Assembly: GCA_020026285.1 (NCBI GenBank)
Contig: JAHHQS010000164.1
Coordinates: 1 to 8,224 of the forward strand
Length of the DNA: 8,224 bases
Direction: 5' to 3'
Origin: Parabacteroides sp.
Lineage (GTDB): Bacteria > Bacteroidota > Bacteroidia > Bacteroidales > Tannerellaceae
The notes under the pieces are model-generated. The model did no database searches and had not been told where the DNA came from. It saw only the letters and a program-made list of their open reading frames with translations. A program made the position numbers and the translations under genes. Position 1 is the first letter of the stretch. Every line of letters starts with the position of its first letter. Shown one piece after another: positions 1 through 6,157 of the stretch.

Positions 1-196
1 TACCATTTTATTTATAAAATATTGGTAGTCAACTGGTCTAATATGCTGCATCGGATAATAATCTTTCTGTTCCATTTTCAGATAATTCTGTACGTTCGCT
101 ATATATATTCTTGATACGAACAACCTCCCATCCACTCGGAATCTCCCCAATCCAAGCGACACCACTATCCTTATATGTATCGTAAGTATTTGCCAT
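1..196 (-). pseudogene. hsdS: Type I restriction-modification specificity subunit (HsdS), 5' part, frame broken, runs off the window
   Basis: HsdS proteins choose the DNA target of a type I restriction-modification complex. The start is ATG at 196, two bases after the hsdM stop, as expected for a coupled M-S pair. The first residues read MANTYDTYKDSGVAWIGEIP, then SGWEVVRIKNIY; the 'KDSGV-WIGEIPSGWE' block is the standard opening of an HsdS target-recognition domain. The frame stops at TAG (38-40) after 52 residues, whereas an intact HsdS is about 400. From 51 to 1 the +1 frame is open to the window edge and reads MQHIRPVDYQYFINKMV, which resembles later HsdS target-domain sequence ('RP-x-YxYF'). 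I infer a frame-breaking internal deletion or a recombination junction, both common in hsdS. The identity of the start is secure; calling it a pseudogene is inference, because the rest of the gene lies outside the window. Confidence 0.7.
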
Positions 197-198
197 AA

Positions 199-1986
199 TT
201 ATCCCAATATCTTATTTATCAACTCCGCCTCCTGCTTCTCCAATTCTTTCAAGCGGGCAAAGATATCCTCACTCTTGCGTGGAGCCACATACTTATAAAA
301 TTCGCGTGTAAAGGGAATCTCATAACCAACTTTGGTCTTCTTCTCGTCAATCCAAGCGTCAGGCGTGTACGGAATAACATTCTTCTGCATATACTCTTCG
401 ATATCCTCTATCCAAGGTACTATTTCTGTATCGCGTTTCTTCGGGTCCGGCTGTACTTTCCCTTTTTTGAGAACAGGCTCACCCGTCTCTTTATCCACCA
501 ACGGACGTTCGATGGTTAACTTGGAGTACTTAAAATAGTCATTGTCAAGCACCTTGCTTTCTACTTTCAAAGCCCCGTCCTCACTCTGATAGCTCCAGTC
601 TGTAAAATCCTTGTAAGCCTCCGTGATAAGCTCCCGACAACGGTCACTGATCTCTACTCGCTTATTGCCAAGACTCTTTCGCCGCTTATCGTAACATTGA
701 CTTGCATCTATAAGCTGCACTTTACCTTGACGTTCTTCACTCTTGTTCTTAGTGACAATCCAAATATAGGTGGCAATACCTGTATTGTAAAAGAGGTCGT
801 TAGGCAACTGTACAATAGCCGCCAACCAGTCGTTTTCCAAGAGATAGCCCCGGATTTCACTCTCGCCGCTACCAGCATCCCCTTTGAAAAGGCTGCTGCC
901 GTTCTGAATGATTGCCATTCTACCCTCATCTTTTTTCAGCTTGGCTATGCCATTTAGCAAGAACAGCATCTGGCCATCACCAATGGCAGGAAGTCCGGGT
1001 GCAAATCTACCGGCTTCACCCAACGTATATTCATCCTCTACAGCCTTCTTCGAGGTTTTCCATTCTATACCAAAAGGTGGATTTGAAATGATATAGTCAA
1101 ACTTATAACCAGAGAACTTGTCATCCCCAAGAGTATCTCCCTGACGCATATTGTCAGCATTGCCACCCTTGATAAGCGTATCGGCTTTAGCAATGGCAAA
1201 GGTTTGGTTGTTCAATTCCTGACCGTAGCTTGTAATCTCCGCTTCCGGGTCAATCTTCAGGAAACGTTCGGTAAGGCAACCCAGCATTTGGCTTGTACCC
1301 ATCGCCATATCATAGATAGAAGCAGTAATACCTTCACGCTCCAACTTCTGTTCATCGTTGCCAACAAGCAGTTCTGCCATGAGGTAGATAATGTCGCGGG
1401 CGGTAAAGTGTGCTCCTGCCTGTTCGTCATAGCTTTCCGAGAATTTGCGCACCAGCTCTTCGAAGATGTATCCCATATCCACACTAGTCAACACATCGGC
1501 TCCAAGATAAGCTTTGGCGGTACAGAACTCTTTAATGACAAGATACAGCACATTGTTATCAGCCATCTTTTGGAGTTCACGGTCGAAGTCCATACGATGT
1601 ATGATGTCAATTACATTTTCAGAGAAATGATTGAGATATGATTCAAAGTTCTCTTTGATATTCTCGGGGTCGTTCAGCAGGCTTTGAAATGTGAACGGAG
1701 AAAGGTTATAGAATTGCTGCCCAGCAGCTGTTTCCAAGAATCCCTTTTTCACCACAATGCCATCTTTATCAAGTTTGGCATTTGTATCAAGAACAGCCTG
1801 CTTGGTAGGTGCAAGGGTATCTTCAAAGCGTTTGATAACGCACATGGGAAGAATGACATTACCATACTCGTGAGGTTTATAAATACCTACTAACTTATCT
1901 GCGATAGCCCAGATAAGGTTTGCTTTCTCTTGAATATTAATCGTTGTTTGTTGCTGTATATTGTTGTTCATATTAACGCACTGCAT
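199..1986 (-). CDS. hsdM: Type I restriction-modification DNA methyltransferase subunit HsdM
   Basis: This is the modification subunit (595 aa), which methylates adenine using S-adenosylmethionine in a complex with HsdS, and cuts DNA when HsdR joins. Residues about 20-165 match the helical HsdM N-terminal domain ('NLIWAIADKLVGIYKPHEYG'). The catalytic domain opens with 'HFTARDIIYLMAELLVG' (193-209). The SAM-binding motif I is DMAMGT at 226-231, in place of the more usual DPACGT, and is followed by SQML. The N6-adenine methylase motif IV is NPPF at 302-305 in 'DYIISNPPFGIEW'. Length and motif order are those of a full HsdM. It lies 14 bases after the WYL regulator gene and 2 bases before hsdS, so it is in the same operon. 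The start at 1986 is the longest choice; ATG at 1971 (MNNNIQQQ) is equally possible because neither has a clear ribosome site. No damage is visible. Confidence 0.95.
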   Translation of the reverse strand: MQCVNMNNNIQQQTTINIQEKANLIWAIADKLVGIYKPHEYGNVILPMCVIKRFEDTLAPTKQAVLDTNAKLDKDGIVVKKGFLETAAGQQFYNLSPFTFQSLLNDPENIKENFESYLNHFSENVIDIIHRMDFDRELQKMADNNVLYLVIKEFCTAKAYLGADVLTSVDMGYIFEELVRKFSESYDEQAGAHFTARDIIYLMAELLVGNDEQKLEREGITASIYDMAMGTSQMLGCLTERFLKIDPEAEITSYGQELNNQTFAIAKADTLIKGGNADNMRQGDTLGDDKFSGYKFDYIISNPPFGIEWKTSKKAVEDEYTLGEAGRFAPGLPAIGDGQMLFLLNGIAKLKKDEGRMAIIQNGSSLFKGDAGSGESEIRGYLLENDWLAAIVQLPNDLFYNTGIATYIWIVTKNKSEERQGKVQLIDASQCYDKRRKSLGNKRVEISDRCRELITEAYKDFTDWSYQSEDGALKVESKVLDNDYFKYSKLTIERPLVDKETGEPVLKKGKVQPDPKKRDTEIVPWIEDIEEYMQKNVIPYTPDAWIDEKKTKVGYEIPFTREFYKYVAPRKSEDIFARLKELEKQEAELINKILG

Positions 1987-2000
1987 TATGTCTAGCTAAA

Positions 2001-3074
2001 TTAAAGTATAACGTCTATTACTTGATTACGGCTACCAAGTTCGCCTTTATCTGTGCAGTGATTCTGCATAGATGAATATTTTTTCATACAATCATAGATT
2101 TTTTTGCCAAATTCATCCCTAAACCAAACTGGAGATAGGACTTCAACATCTGGTCCGAATGAAAAAATCTGCTGTTCTAATTCTAAAGTGTGATATAGGG
2201 TAAGAGAAATGACACAATCTTTTTCGCTTACCGTTTTTTGCGATTTATGAATGGGCTTGGAGGTTACATATTTAAAACGATGCGGAGAGAATTTTAATTG
2301 AAATTCTTCTAATTTTGCATCATATGGCACTGTGACCCCAACCACATTATCAAAATAGGAATTGAAATCAACAATTTCATTTTTACGAAATATATACGTA
2401 CTTAATGCAAGGCTTTTGATTCTGTCGAAAGCTAGATTTTTAATTCGTTCTTCCTTTTCATCTAAACCAAACAGATACCATCTACCATTGTACTGCTTTA
2501 CGAAATAGGGATGCAATATGTGCTGATGATGGTTTCCATTTGCAGATATATATTCAATTTCCAACGGTTGGTGGTTGATTGTAGCATCAATAATGTCAGA
2601 AAGATATTCTAATCCTTTTAATTGTTCATTTTGTCCAAATGAAACAAGATTTTCAGCGTTGTTTTTGACACCAAATCTGATTTCAAGATTAGAGATGGCT
2701 TCTTCCAGCCATCCGTTTGAAGGCAACCCCCTGTATTTTCCTAACATTTCTATGGTAGAGCGAAGATTCTGTACCTCTGAAACAGAAAGTTCATTTTTGT
2801 AAATAGAAAAATCTGGTTCTGAATAACGATAGTAGCATTTCTTACCATCATACGGAATAGCATCAAGGTAAACTCCATCTGGAAGCATTTTGCGAATAGC
2901 ACTAAAATCACCACGCAGCTGACGTTCCAAAATCATGGACTTACAACCATTAGCATCATAAAGTTTATCGTTGACTTTTTCCAGCAAGTCTTCAATATTA
3001 TATTTATGGTGATAATCGCTAAAGCATCGGTCTAAAACCATAAACCTATATTCCGCATTTTTATTCTTAGGCAT
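2001..3074 (-). CDS. WYL-domain transcriptional regulator
   Basis: This is a 357-aa protein of the WYL regulator type. Such proteins bind DNA through an N-terminal helix-turn-helix and sense a ligand, possibly nucleic acid or a nucleotide, through the WYL domain; several are known to repress phage-defence operons. Residues about 8-90 look like a divergent winged-helix DNA-binding region ('YRFMVLDRCFSDYHHKYNIE'). The WYL core is at about 155-225: 'LEIEYIS', then HPY at 188-190, then RWYL at 198-201 followed by FGLD, and 'NLAFDRIKSL' at 213-222. The last 100 residues fit the WCX extension that usually follows ('VEVLSPVWFRDEFGKKIYDCM'). It sits between the XRE gene (13-base gap) and hsdM (14-base gap), so I infer that it controls the restriction-modification operon, perhaps also the divergent SIR2 gene. 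Its bases are visibly more AT-rich than hsdM. The family is clear; the direction of control is not. Confidence 0.9.
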   Translation of the reverse strand: MPKNKNAEYRFMVLDRCFSDYHHKYNIEDLLEKVNDKLYDANGCKSMILERQLRGDFSAIRKMLPDGVYLDAIPYDGKKCYYRYSEPDFSIYKNELSVSEVQNLRSTIEMLGKYRGLPSNGWLEEAISNLEIRFGVKNNAENLVSFGQNEQLKGLEYLSDIIDATINHQPLEIEYISANGNHHQHILHPYFVKQYNGRWYLFGLDEKEERIKNLAFDRIKSLALSTYIFRKNEIVDFNSYFDNVVGVTVPYDAKLEEFQLKFSPHRFKYVTSKPIHKSQKTVSEKDCVISLTLYHTLELEQQIFSFGPDVEVLSPVWFRDEFGKKIYDCMKKYSSMQNHCTDKGELGSRNQVIDVIL

Positions 3075-3087
3075 AGTACTGAATCTG

Positions 3088-3339
3088 TTATATAGTAAAA
3101 TTTGTCGGAACTTTAAAATACATAGTATCTTCCTTTGTAGAATGCAGCAAATCTTTCACATCTACATCAAGAACATTAGCAATCTGCAACAATGTTTCCA
3201 ATCCCGGTTGTGAAGTGTTTGTGCACCATTTGGAAACCGTTGCCGGGTCTTTCCCTAATTGTTCTGCCAGCCATTTATTGGTCCGCTTCTTTTCAACAAG
3301 AACAACTTTGATTCGATTTATATCCTTCGTTGCTTCCAT
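3088..3339 (-). CDS. XRE-family helix-turn-helix regulator, first gene of the type I R-M operon
   Basis: This is a compact 83-aa DNA-binding protein that is almost entirely one XRE/Cro-type domain. The helix-turn-helix is at about residues 23-42 ('WLAEQLGKDPATVSKWCTN'), followed by 'PGLETLLQIANVLDVDVKDLL', the usual fourth and fifth helices. A short tail (70-83) carries no recognised domain. Small XRE proteins of this kind often head restriction-modification operons and time their expression, like controller (C) proteins, and repress their own promoter. Here the promoter and an inverted repeat lie just upstream (3368-3405), which fits self-regulation. The start ATG at 3339 is the natural one, 29 bases from the -7 box. 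It is followed after 13 bases by the WYL gene. The fold is certain; the target is inferred from position. Confidence 0.92.
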   Translation of the reverse strand: MEATKDINRIKVVLVEKKRTNKWLAEQLGKDPATVSKWCTNTSQPGLETLLQIANVLDVDVKDLLHSTKEDTMYFKVPTNFTI

Positions 3340-3367
3340 TTTGGATTATGTTATTTACCTTACCATG

Positions 3368-3394
3368 CAAAAGTAATGAATTTATTTCATTCAA
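3368..3394 (-). promoter_or_regulatory. Bacteroidetes-type promoter of the XRE-WYL-hsdM-hsdS operon
   Basis: On the minus strand a TACTTTTG box (3375 to 3368) fits the Bacteroidetes -7 consensus TAnnTTTG exactly. A TTG (3394 to 3392) lies 16 bases upstream and may serve as the -33 element, though the usual spacer is nearer 19. A start of transcription near 3362 would leave a leader of about 22 bases before the XRE ATG at 3339. The -7 box is a good match; the -33 box is only fair. Confidence 0.6.
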
Positions 3395-3405
3395 GCATCA
3401 TTCAA
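3375..3405. promoter_or_regulatory. Candidate operator: inverted repeat plus 11-base direct repeat
   Basis: AATGAA (3375-3380) and TTCATT (3386-3391) form a perfect inverted repeat around a 5-base centre, placed between the -7 and -33 boxes of the XRE promoter. CATTCAA occurs at 3388-3394 and again at 3399-3405, exactly 11 bases apart, so both copies face the same side of the helix. This is the arrangement expected for an autoregulatory XRE operator. Which protein binds (XRE or WYL) cannot be told from sequence, and short AT-rich repeats can arise by chance. Confidence 0.45.
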
Positions 3406-3458
3406 TTTATATGATTTTCCATTGAAATTGCGAATTACATCAATATTTATGGCCATCA

Positions 3459-3491
3459 TTTACTCAAACCCGATAAAATTGTCTAACTTTA
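3459..3491 (+). promoter_or_regulatory. Weak Bacteroidetes-type promoter candidate for the SIR2-like gene
   Basis: TAACTTTA at 3484-3491 differs by one base from the -7 consensus TAnnTTTG, and TTTA at 3459-3462, 21 bases upstream, differs by one base from the -33 TTTG. Transcription from here would begin near 3497, about 20 bases before the ATG at 3518. Both boxes are imperfect, so this is tentative. Its position supports ATG 3518 over the upstream in-frame starts. Confidence 0.35.
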
Positions 3492-3517
3492 CGTATATCA
3501 TTTATATCAAAAATATT

Positions 3518-5293
3518 ATGACAATAGAAAAACTGACAACATTAGCCTTTTCCATGTATTCCAACAAAGGCGCTTATGCTCTTTTGCTTGGTTCAGGAAT
3601 ATCACGCTCTGCACATATACCAACAGGATGGGAAGTTGAAACAGCTTTAATAGAACAGCTGGCAGCTTCAAAAAAAGATATTATAAAGGATAATCCGCAC
3701 CAATGGTTTAAAGAAAGATATGAGAAAGAAGCCTCGTATTCATTCCTGTTGGAAGAGTTGGTAAAAACACCCACTGAACGAGTGCAGTTAATGAAACAGT
3801 TTTTTGAGCCCACTGAAGAAGAAAAAGAATTGGGCTGGAAACAACCAACAAAAGCCCATAAAGCAATTGCCAAATTGGTAAAAGCCGGTTATATCCGCAT
3901 TATTTTGACGACTAATTTTGACAGATTGTTAGAACAGGCATTTGAAGCAGAAGGAATAACACCTCAAGTGGTTTCTCATGAAGCCGCCATTTCACAAGCT
4001 ACGCCACTTACTCATTGTCAGATCCCTACAATTATTAAAATCAATGGTGATTATATTGATTGCCAATTTAGGAACACGACAGAAGAATTGGATGATTACC
4101 CTCCAATAATGAGACGATACCTTGAACGAATTTTTGAGGATTATGGGCTTATAACTTGCGGATGGTCTGGAGAATGGGATAAAGGACTTATTAAAATTAT
4201 ATCTGAAGCAACAACCCCAAGATATAATTCGTTTTTCGCAACTATTGGTATAGCCAAAGAAATATTGCAGGAATTAACACGACTAAGACACGGTGAACTA
4301 TTACCTATAAATGGTGCTGATGAATTATTCTCAGATTTATTGGAGCATGTTTCTGCTTTAAATAAGAATAATATTAGTAAGAATATGGGACATGATATAA
4401 TGATTGCAAAATGCAAAAAATATCTATCATCAAGTCAGTACGATATTGAGTATATGGATTTAGTGGAACGATTAGGCAATGACGCCTATGATATAATAAA
4501 TGCCCATGCTAAATATAACTTTGCCCTAACACAGGAATCTTTTTCAAATTATTTGGAACTTCACAAAAGCGCAATTACTTCTTTGATAGAAGTCGCAATT
4601 TTGGCAATCAGATGGGGTAAATGGTATCACATCAAGCCTTTTGGTGAATTATTGGTAAAATTATGTATCAAGCCTTTTAAAAACGGCGAGAGCTTCATAG
4701 AAGGAACTCAGTATATACACTCAATAGCTCCAATACTATTATTAAATGCCATCGGTATTGCCTGTATTAAATACAGTAAATTCAGAGAACTTGATAGTAT
4801 TTTGAAACTATCCGTCCCTGCTCCTAATTTTATGACTGTTTCATATAGAGAGCCATTGTTAACCTTGTTGGGTAGCACTCATTGGAATTATGAAACATGG
4901 AATGAATTAATAGGACAACGTTATTATTATCCTATCAGTTTCTTTTTGCTCAATGAATTGCGTCCTTTATTCGAGGATTTTTTTGTTGTCAATTCGGAGT
5001 ATGAAAACACCTTTTATATCTGGGAACGTATGAAGTCTTTAATATACGGCTACAACAAATGTTCAATTCTTAGAGAGTTCGATGTCCCATTAGGACAGTT
5101 CGTACGAAGTGAAAAAGAATATGAATTGAGAGGCATGGGGAAAGAACCATATACTATATTTTGGAAAAGTGCTGATTCACTCAAAAATGAATGGCCTCCT
5201 ATAAAGCAGGGAATGTTTGGCGGGCGCTATGAAAATTACAAAGCGATCAATGAACAAGCAATTGATTTTTATTCAAAGCATCGGAAATATTAA
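3518..5293 (+). CDS. SIR2-like domain protein, probable anti-phage NAD-handling effector
   Basis: The 591-aa product has an N-terminal SIR2-type Rossmann domain (about 1-285) and an unrecognised C-terminal half. Visible SIR2 motifs are the NAD-binding GSGIS at 25-29 ('ALLLGSGISRSAHIPTGWE'), TTNFD at 131-135 (equivalent to the sirtuin TQNID), NGDY at 176-179 where sirtuins have the catalytic HG, and GWSGEWD at 215-221. SIR2-like domains of this type act in bacterial defence by depleting NAD when a phage is sensed; examples are ThsA of Thoeris and DSR1/DSR2. Asn176 in place of His is a feature to check, though I believe related SIR2-like proteins also have it. Residues 290-591 show no motif I recognise; they look mostly helical and may sense or oligomerise. 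I see no signal peptide or membrane segment. An in-frame extension upstream to TTG 3422 or ATG 3449 exists, but ATG 3518 is preferred because the SIR2 domain begins directly after it. It is divergent from the restriction-modification operon. Confidence 0.85.
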   Translation: MTIEKLTTLAFSMYSNKGAYALLLGSGISRSAHIPTGWEVETALIEQLAASKKDIIKDNPHQWFKERYEKEASYSFLLEELVKTPTERVQLMKQFFEPTEEEKELGWKQPTKAHKAIAKLVKAGYIRIILTTNFDRLLEQAFEAEGITPQVVSHEAAISQATPLTHCQIPTIIKINGDYIDCQFRNTTEELDDYPPIMRRYLERIFEDYGLITCGWSGEWDKGLIKIISEATTPRYNSFFATIGIAKEILQELTRLRHGELLPINGADELFSDLLEHVSALNKNNISKNMGHDIMIAKCKKYLSSSQYDIEYMDLVERLGNDAYDIINAHAKYNFALTQESFSNYLELHKSAITSLIEVAILAIRWGKWYHIKPFGELLVKLCIKPFKNGESFIEGTQYIHSIAPILLLNAIGIACIKYSKFRELDSILKLSVPAPNFMTVSYREPLLTLLGSTHWNYETWNELIGQRYYYPISFFLLNELRPLFEDFFVVNSEYENTFYIWERMKSLIYGYNKCSILREFDVPLGQFVRSEKEYELRGMGKEPYTIFWKSADSLKNEWPPIKQGMFGGRYENYKAINEQAIDFYSKHRKY

Positions 5294-5346
5294 TATAGTG
5301 CATAGATAATTACCGCAATTGTCAGATTATTCCAGAAGATTCTGAT

Positions 5347-5375
5347 TGAACCATCCAAAATTTTTGGATAGTTCA
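5347..5375. terminator. Hairpin just downstream of the SIR2-like gene
   Basis: TGAAC (5347-5351) pairs with GTTCA (5371-5375). After one C-A mismatch, ATCCAAAA (5353-5360) pairs with TTTTGGAT (5362-5369) around a single base, so the real loop would open by a few pairs. It starts 54 bases after the SIR2 stop codon. No T-run follows on either strand, so it is more likely an RNA-stabilising hairpin or weak terminator than a classical one. Confidence 0.4.
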
Positions 5376-5430
5376 CTGTCTGAATTAATCCATACATCCT
5401 AAATTCACCAAAACGAAGCAGTTAACCATT

Positions 5431-5473
5431 CTACCATATCAACCGGCAGGCTGATATGGTAGCTTTCTTTATC
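5431..5473 (+). terminator. Probable rho-independent terminator of the SIR2-like gene
   Basis: CTACCATATCA (5431-5441) and TGATATGGTAG (5452-5462) form a perfect 11-bp stem around a 10-base loop; CC and GG inside the loop could add two more pairs. On the plus strand it is followed by CTTTCTTTATC, a broken T-rich tract. It begins 137 bases after the SIR2 stop. The minus strand has no T-run after the stem, so the plus direction is favoured. The left arm also ends the small degenerate minus-strand frame at 5431-5475. Confidence 0.65.
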
Positions 5474-5484
5474 ATACTCAATCT

Positions 5485-5505
5485 ATCATATAATATGCAA
5501 AAATA
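5485..5505. repeat. 21-bp direct repeat, left copy
   Basis: This stretch is identical to 7981-8001 in the same orientation. It begins ATCATATAATATGC and ends AAAAATA. The two copies bracket the minus-strand MSGGYF, ATPase and HipB-like genes. On the minus strand each contains TATTTTTG, a Bacteroidetes -7 box. Confidence 0.85.
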
Positions 5506-5540
5506 CATCTTTTTCTTTATTTTATGACAGGTTGTTACTT

Positions 5541-5693
5541 TTATTCATCATATAGAAAAGTCCAGTCTTTTGACGCATATTCCCTTTCAAACTCCGCCAA
5601 ATCTTCTTTAATTCGTTCACGGAAGCTCTCTTCGCTATCCTCTCCACTCATCATCCAATCTACACGAGTTGCATATATTTCTGCTATACGAAT
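5541..5693 (-). pseudogene. In-frame C-terminal remnant of the MSGGYF-type gene beyond a TAA
   Basis: Directly after the TAA at 5694-5696 the same frame stays open for 50 codons and ends at TAA 5541-5543. It begins IRIAEIYATRVDWMMSGEDS and continues EESFRERIKEDLAEFEREYA, then SKDWTFLYDE. A run of about 'RIDWLLSGDDGEESFhxRLxEDL' is what I expect at the C-terminus of MSGGYF-type proteins, so this is coding sequence from the same gene. A single change of AAA (Lys) to TAA would explain the break. ATG codons at 5649 and 5646 could restart translation for a 36-37-aa peptide, but no ribosome site supports this. Confidence 0.75.
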
Positions 5694-6137
5694 TTACCGA
5701 TAAGCTTCCTTCATAACATTTATTGTCTCATCGGACAGTTCCAACACATCCGCTTCATCGGGATAGCGGTCATAATAACAATGATGTATTAAGTATAATA
5801 CTGGAATTTGTTCAGTATCTGAAGTGTCAGACATATATCGCGTTGTTGATTGGAATATCACCCCATCACCAAAGAATTGTCGGCCTACATATTTTTGTTC
5901 TGCCTTAACGATAGTTGTATCTCTTAGAAGAAAAGATTCCGCATCTTCATAACTGGCAAAACTCATGTAGTCCTTATAGCTATGGTATGAGCCAAAGCTA
6001 TCTTTCTCGTAAATAGTCCAATAGTTTTCATAAACCTTTTCTGGCTTTGGCTGTAAGGCTCTTGCAATATCACGCTCAATGGTATCTGCAATCTCGCACA
6101 TTGCATATGTGCTCCTATCAAAATATCCGCCACTCAT
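5694..6137 (-). CDS. MSGGYF-type small protein of unknown function, probably truncated by a nonsense codon
   Basis: The frame encodes 147 aa, opening MSGGYFDRSTYAMCEIADTI and rich in aromatic and acidic residues. An 'MSGGYF/HF ... IAdxIE' start is a pattern I associate with small proteins of Bacteroidales mobile and accessory regions whose function is not known; I cannot give a domain name. The middle ('ENYWTIYEKDSFGSYHSY', 'SYEDAESFLL') shows no catalytic motif. It ends '...ETINVMKEAYR' at TAA 5694-5696, and the same frame then continues for 50 convincing codons, so the original product was about 198 aa. No signal peptide or membrane segment is seen. The start ATG at 6137 lies 20 bases after the ATPase stop, so the gene is probably cotranscribed with it. 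Whether the shortened protein still works is unknown. Confidence 0.75.
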   Translation of the reverse strand: MSGGYFDRSTYAMCEIADTIERDIARALQPKPEKVYENYWTIYEKDSFGSYHSYKDYMSFASYEDAESFLLRDTTIVKAEQKYVGRQFFGDGVIFQSTTRYMSDTSDTEQIPVLYLIHHCYYDRYPDEADVLELSDETINVMKEAYR

Positions 6138-6157
6138 AGTTCTTTAATTTAAACAGT

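Larger units (their letters stand above)
5431..5505 (-). pseudogene. Degenerate second copy of the promoter and first codons of the HipB-like regulator
   Basis: Positions 5485-5505 are identical over 21 bases to 7981-8001, which carry the TATTTTTG -7 box of the HipB-like gene. On the minus strand the likeness continues beyond the exact repeat: 15 of the next 20 bases match, including the spacing to ATG (5475 here, 7971 there) and the following AAGAA. The frame from 5475 reads MIKKATISACRLIW and stops at TAG (5431-5433), against MAKNTMSTKL in the intact gene, so the similarity is lost within a few codons. I infer a remnant of a related regulator gene cut short by deletion or rearrangement. Confidence 0.5.
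5294..5540. other. Intergenic region after the SIR2-like gene
   Basis: No gene is seen here. The stretch holds two hairpins (5347-5375 and 5431-5462) and a minus-strand copy of the promoter and start region of the HipB-like gene found at the other end of the next module (5431-5505). It marks the seam between the plus-strand SIR2 gene and the minus-strand ATPase module. Confidence 0.7.

Noticed and set aside
1204..1641. 145-aa plus-strand frame inside hsdM
   Set aside because: It is antisense to an intact hsdM, has no recognisable motif, and its composition is that of a shadow of the real gene.
3422..3517. N-terminal extension of the SIR2-like protein from TTG 3422 or ATG 3449
   Set aside because: The extra residues have no domain, the promoter-like box at 3484-3491 lies inside the stretch, and the SIR2 fold starts right after ATG 3518.
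4141..4416. 91-aa minus-strand frame within the SIR2-like gene
   Set aside because: It is antisense to a strongly coding region, Cys/Ser/Ile-rich by accident, and has no promoter or family motif.
5694..5696. Programmed readthrough or recoding of TAA
   Set aside because: No selenocysteine-type or readthrough structure is apparent, and TAA ends other genes here normally; a simple nonsense mutation is the more economical explanation.
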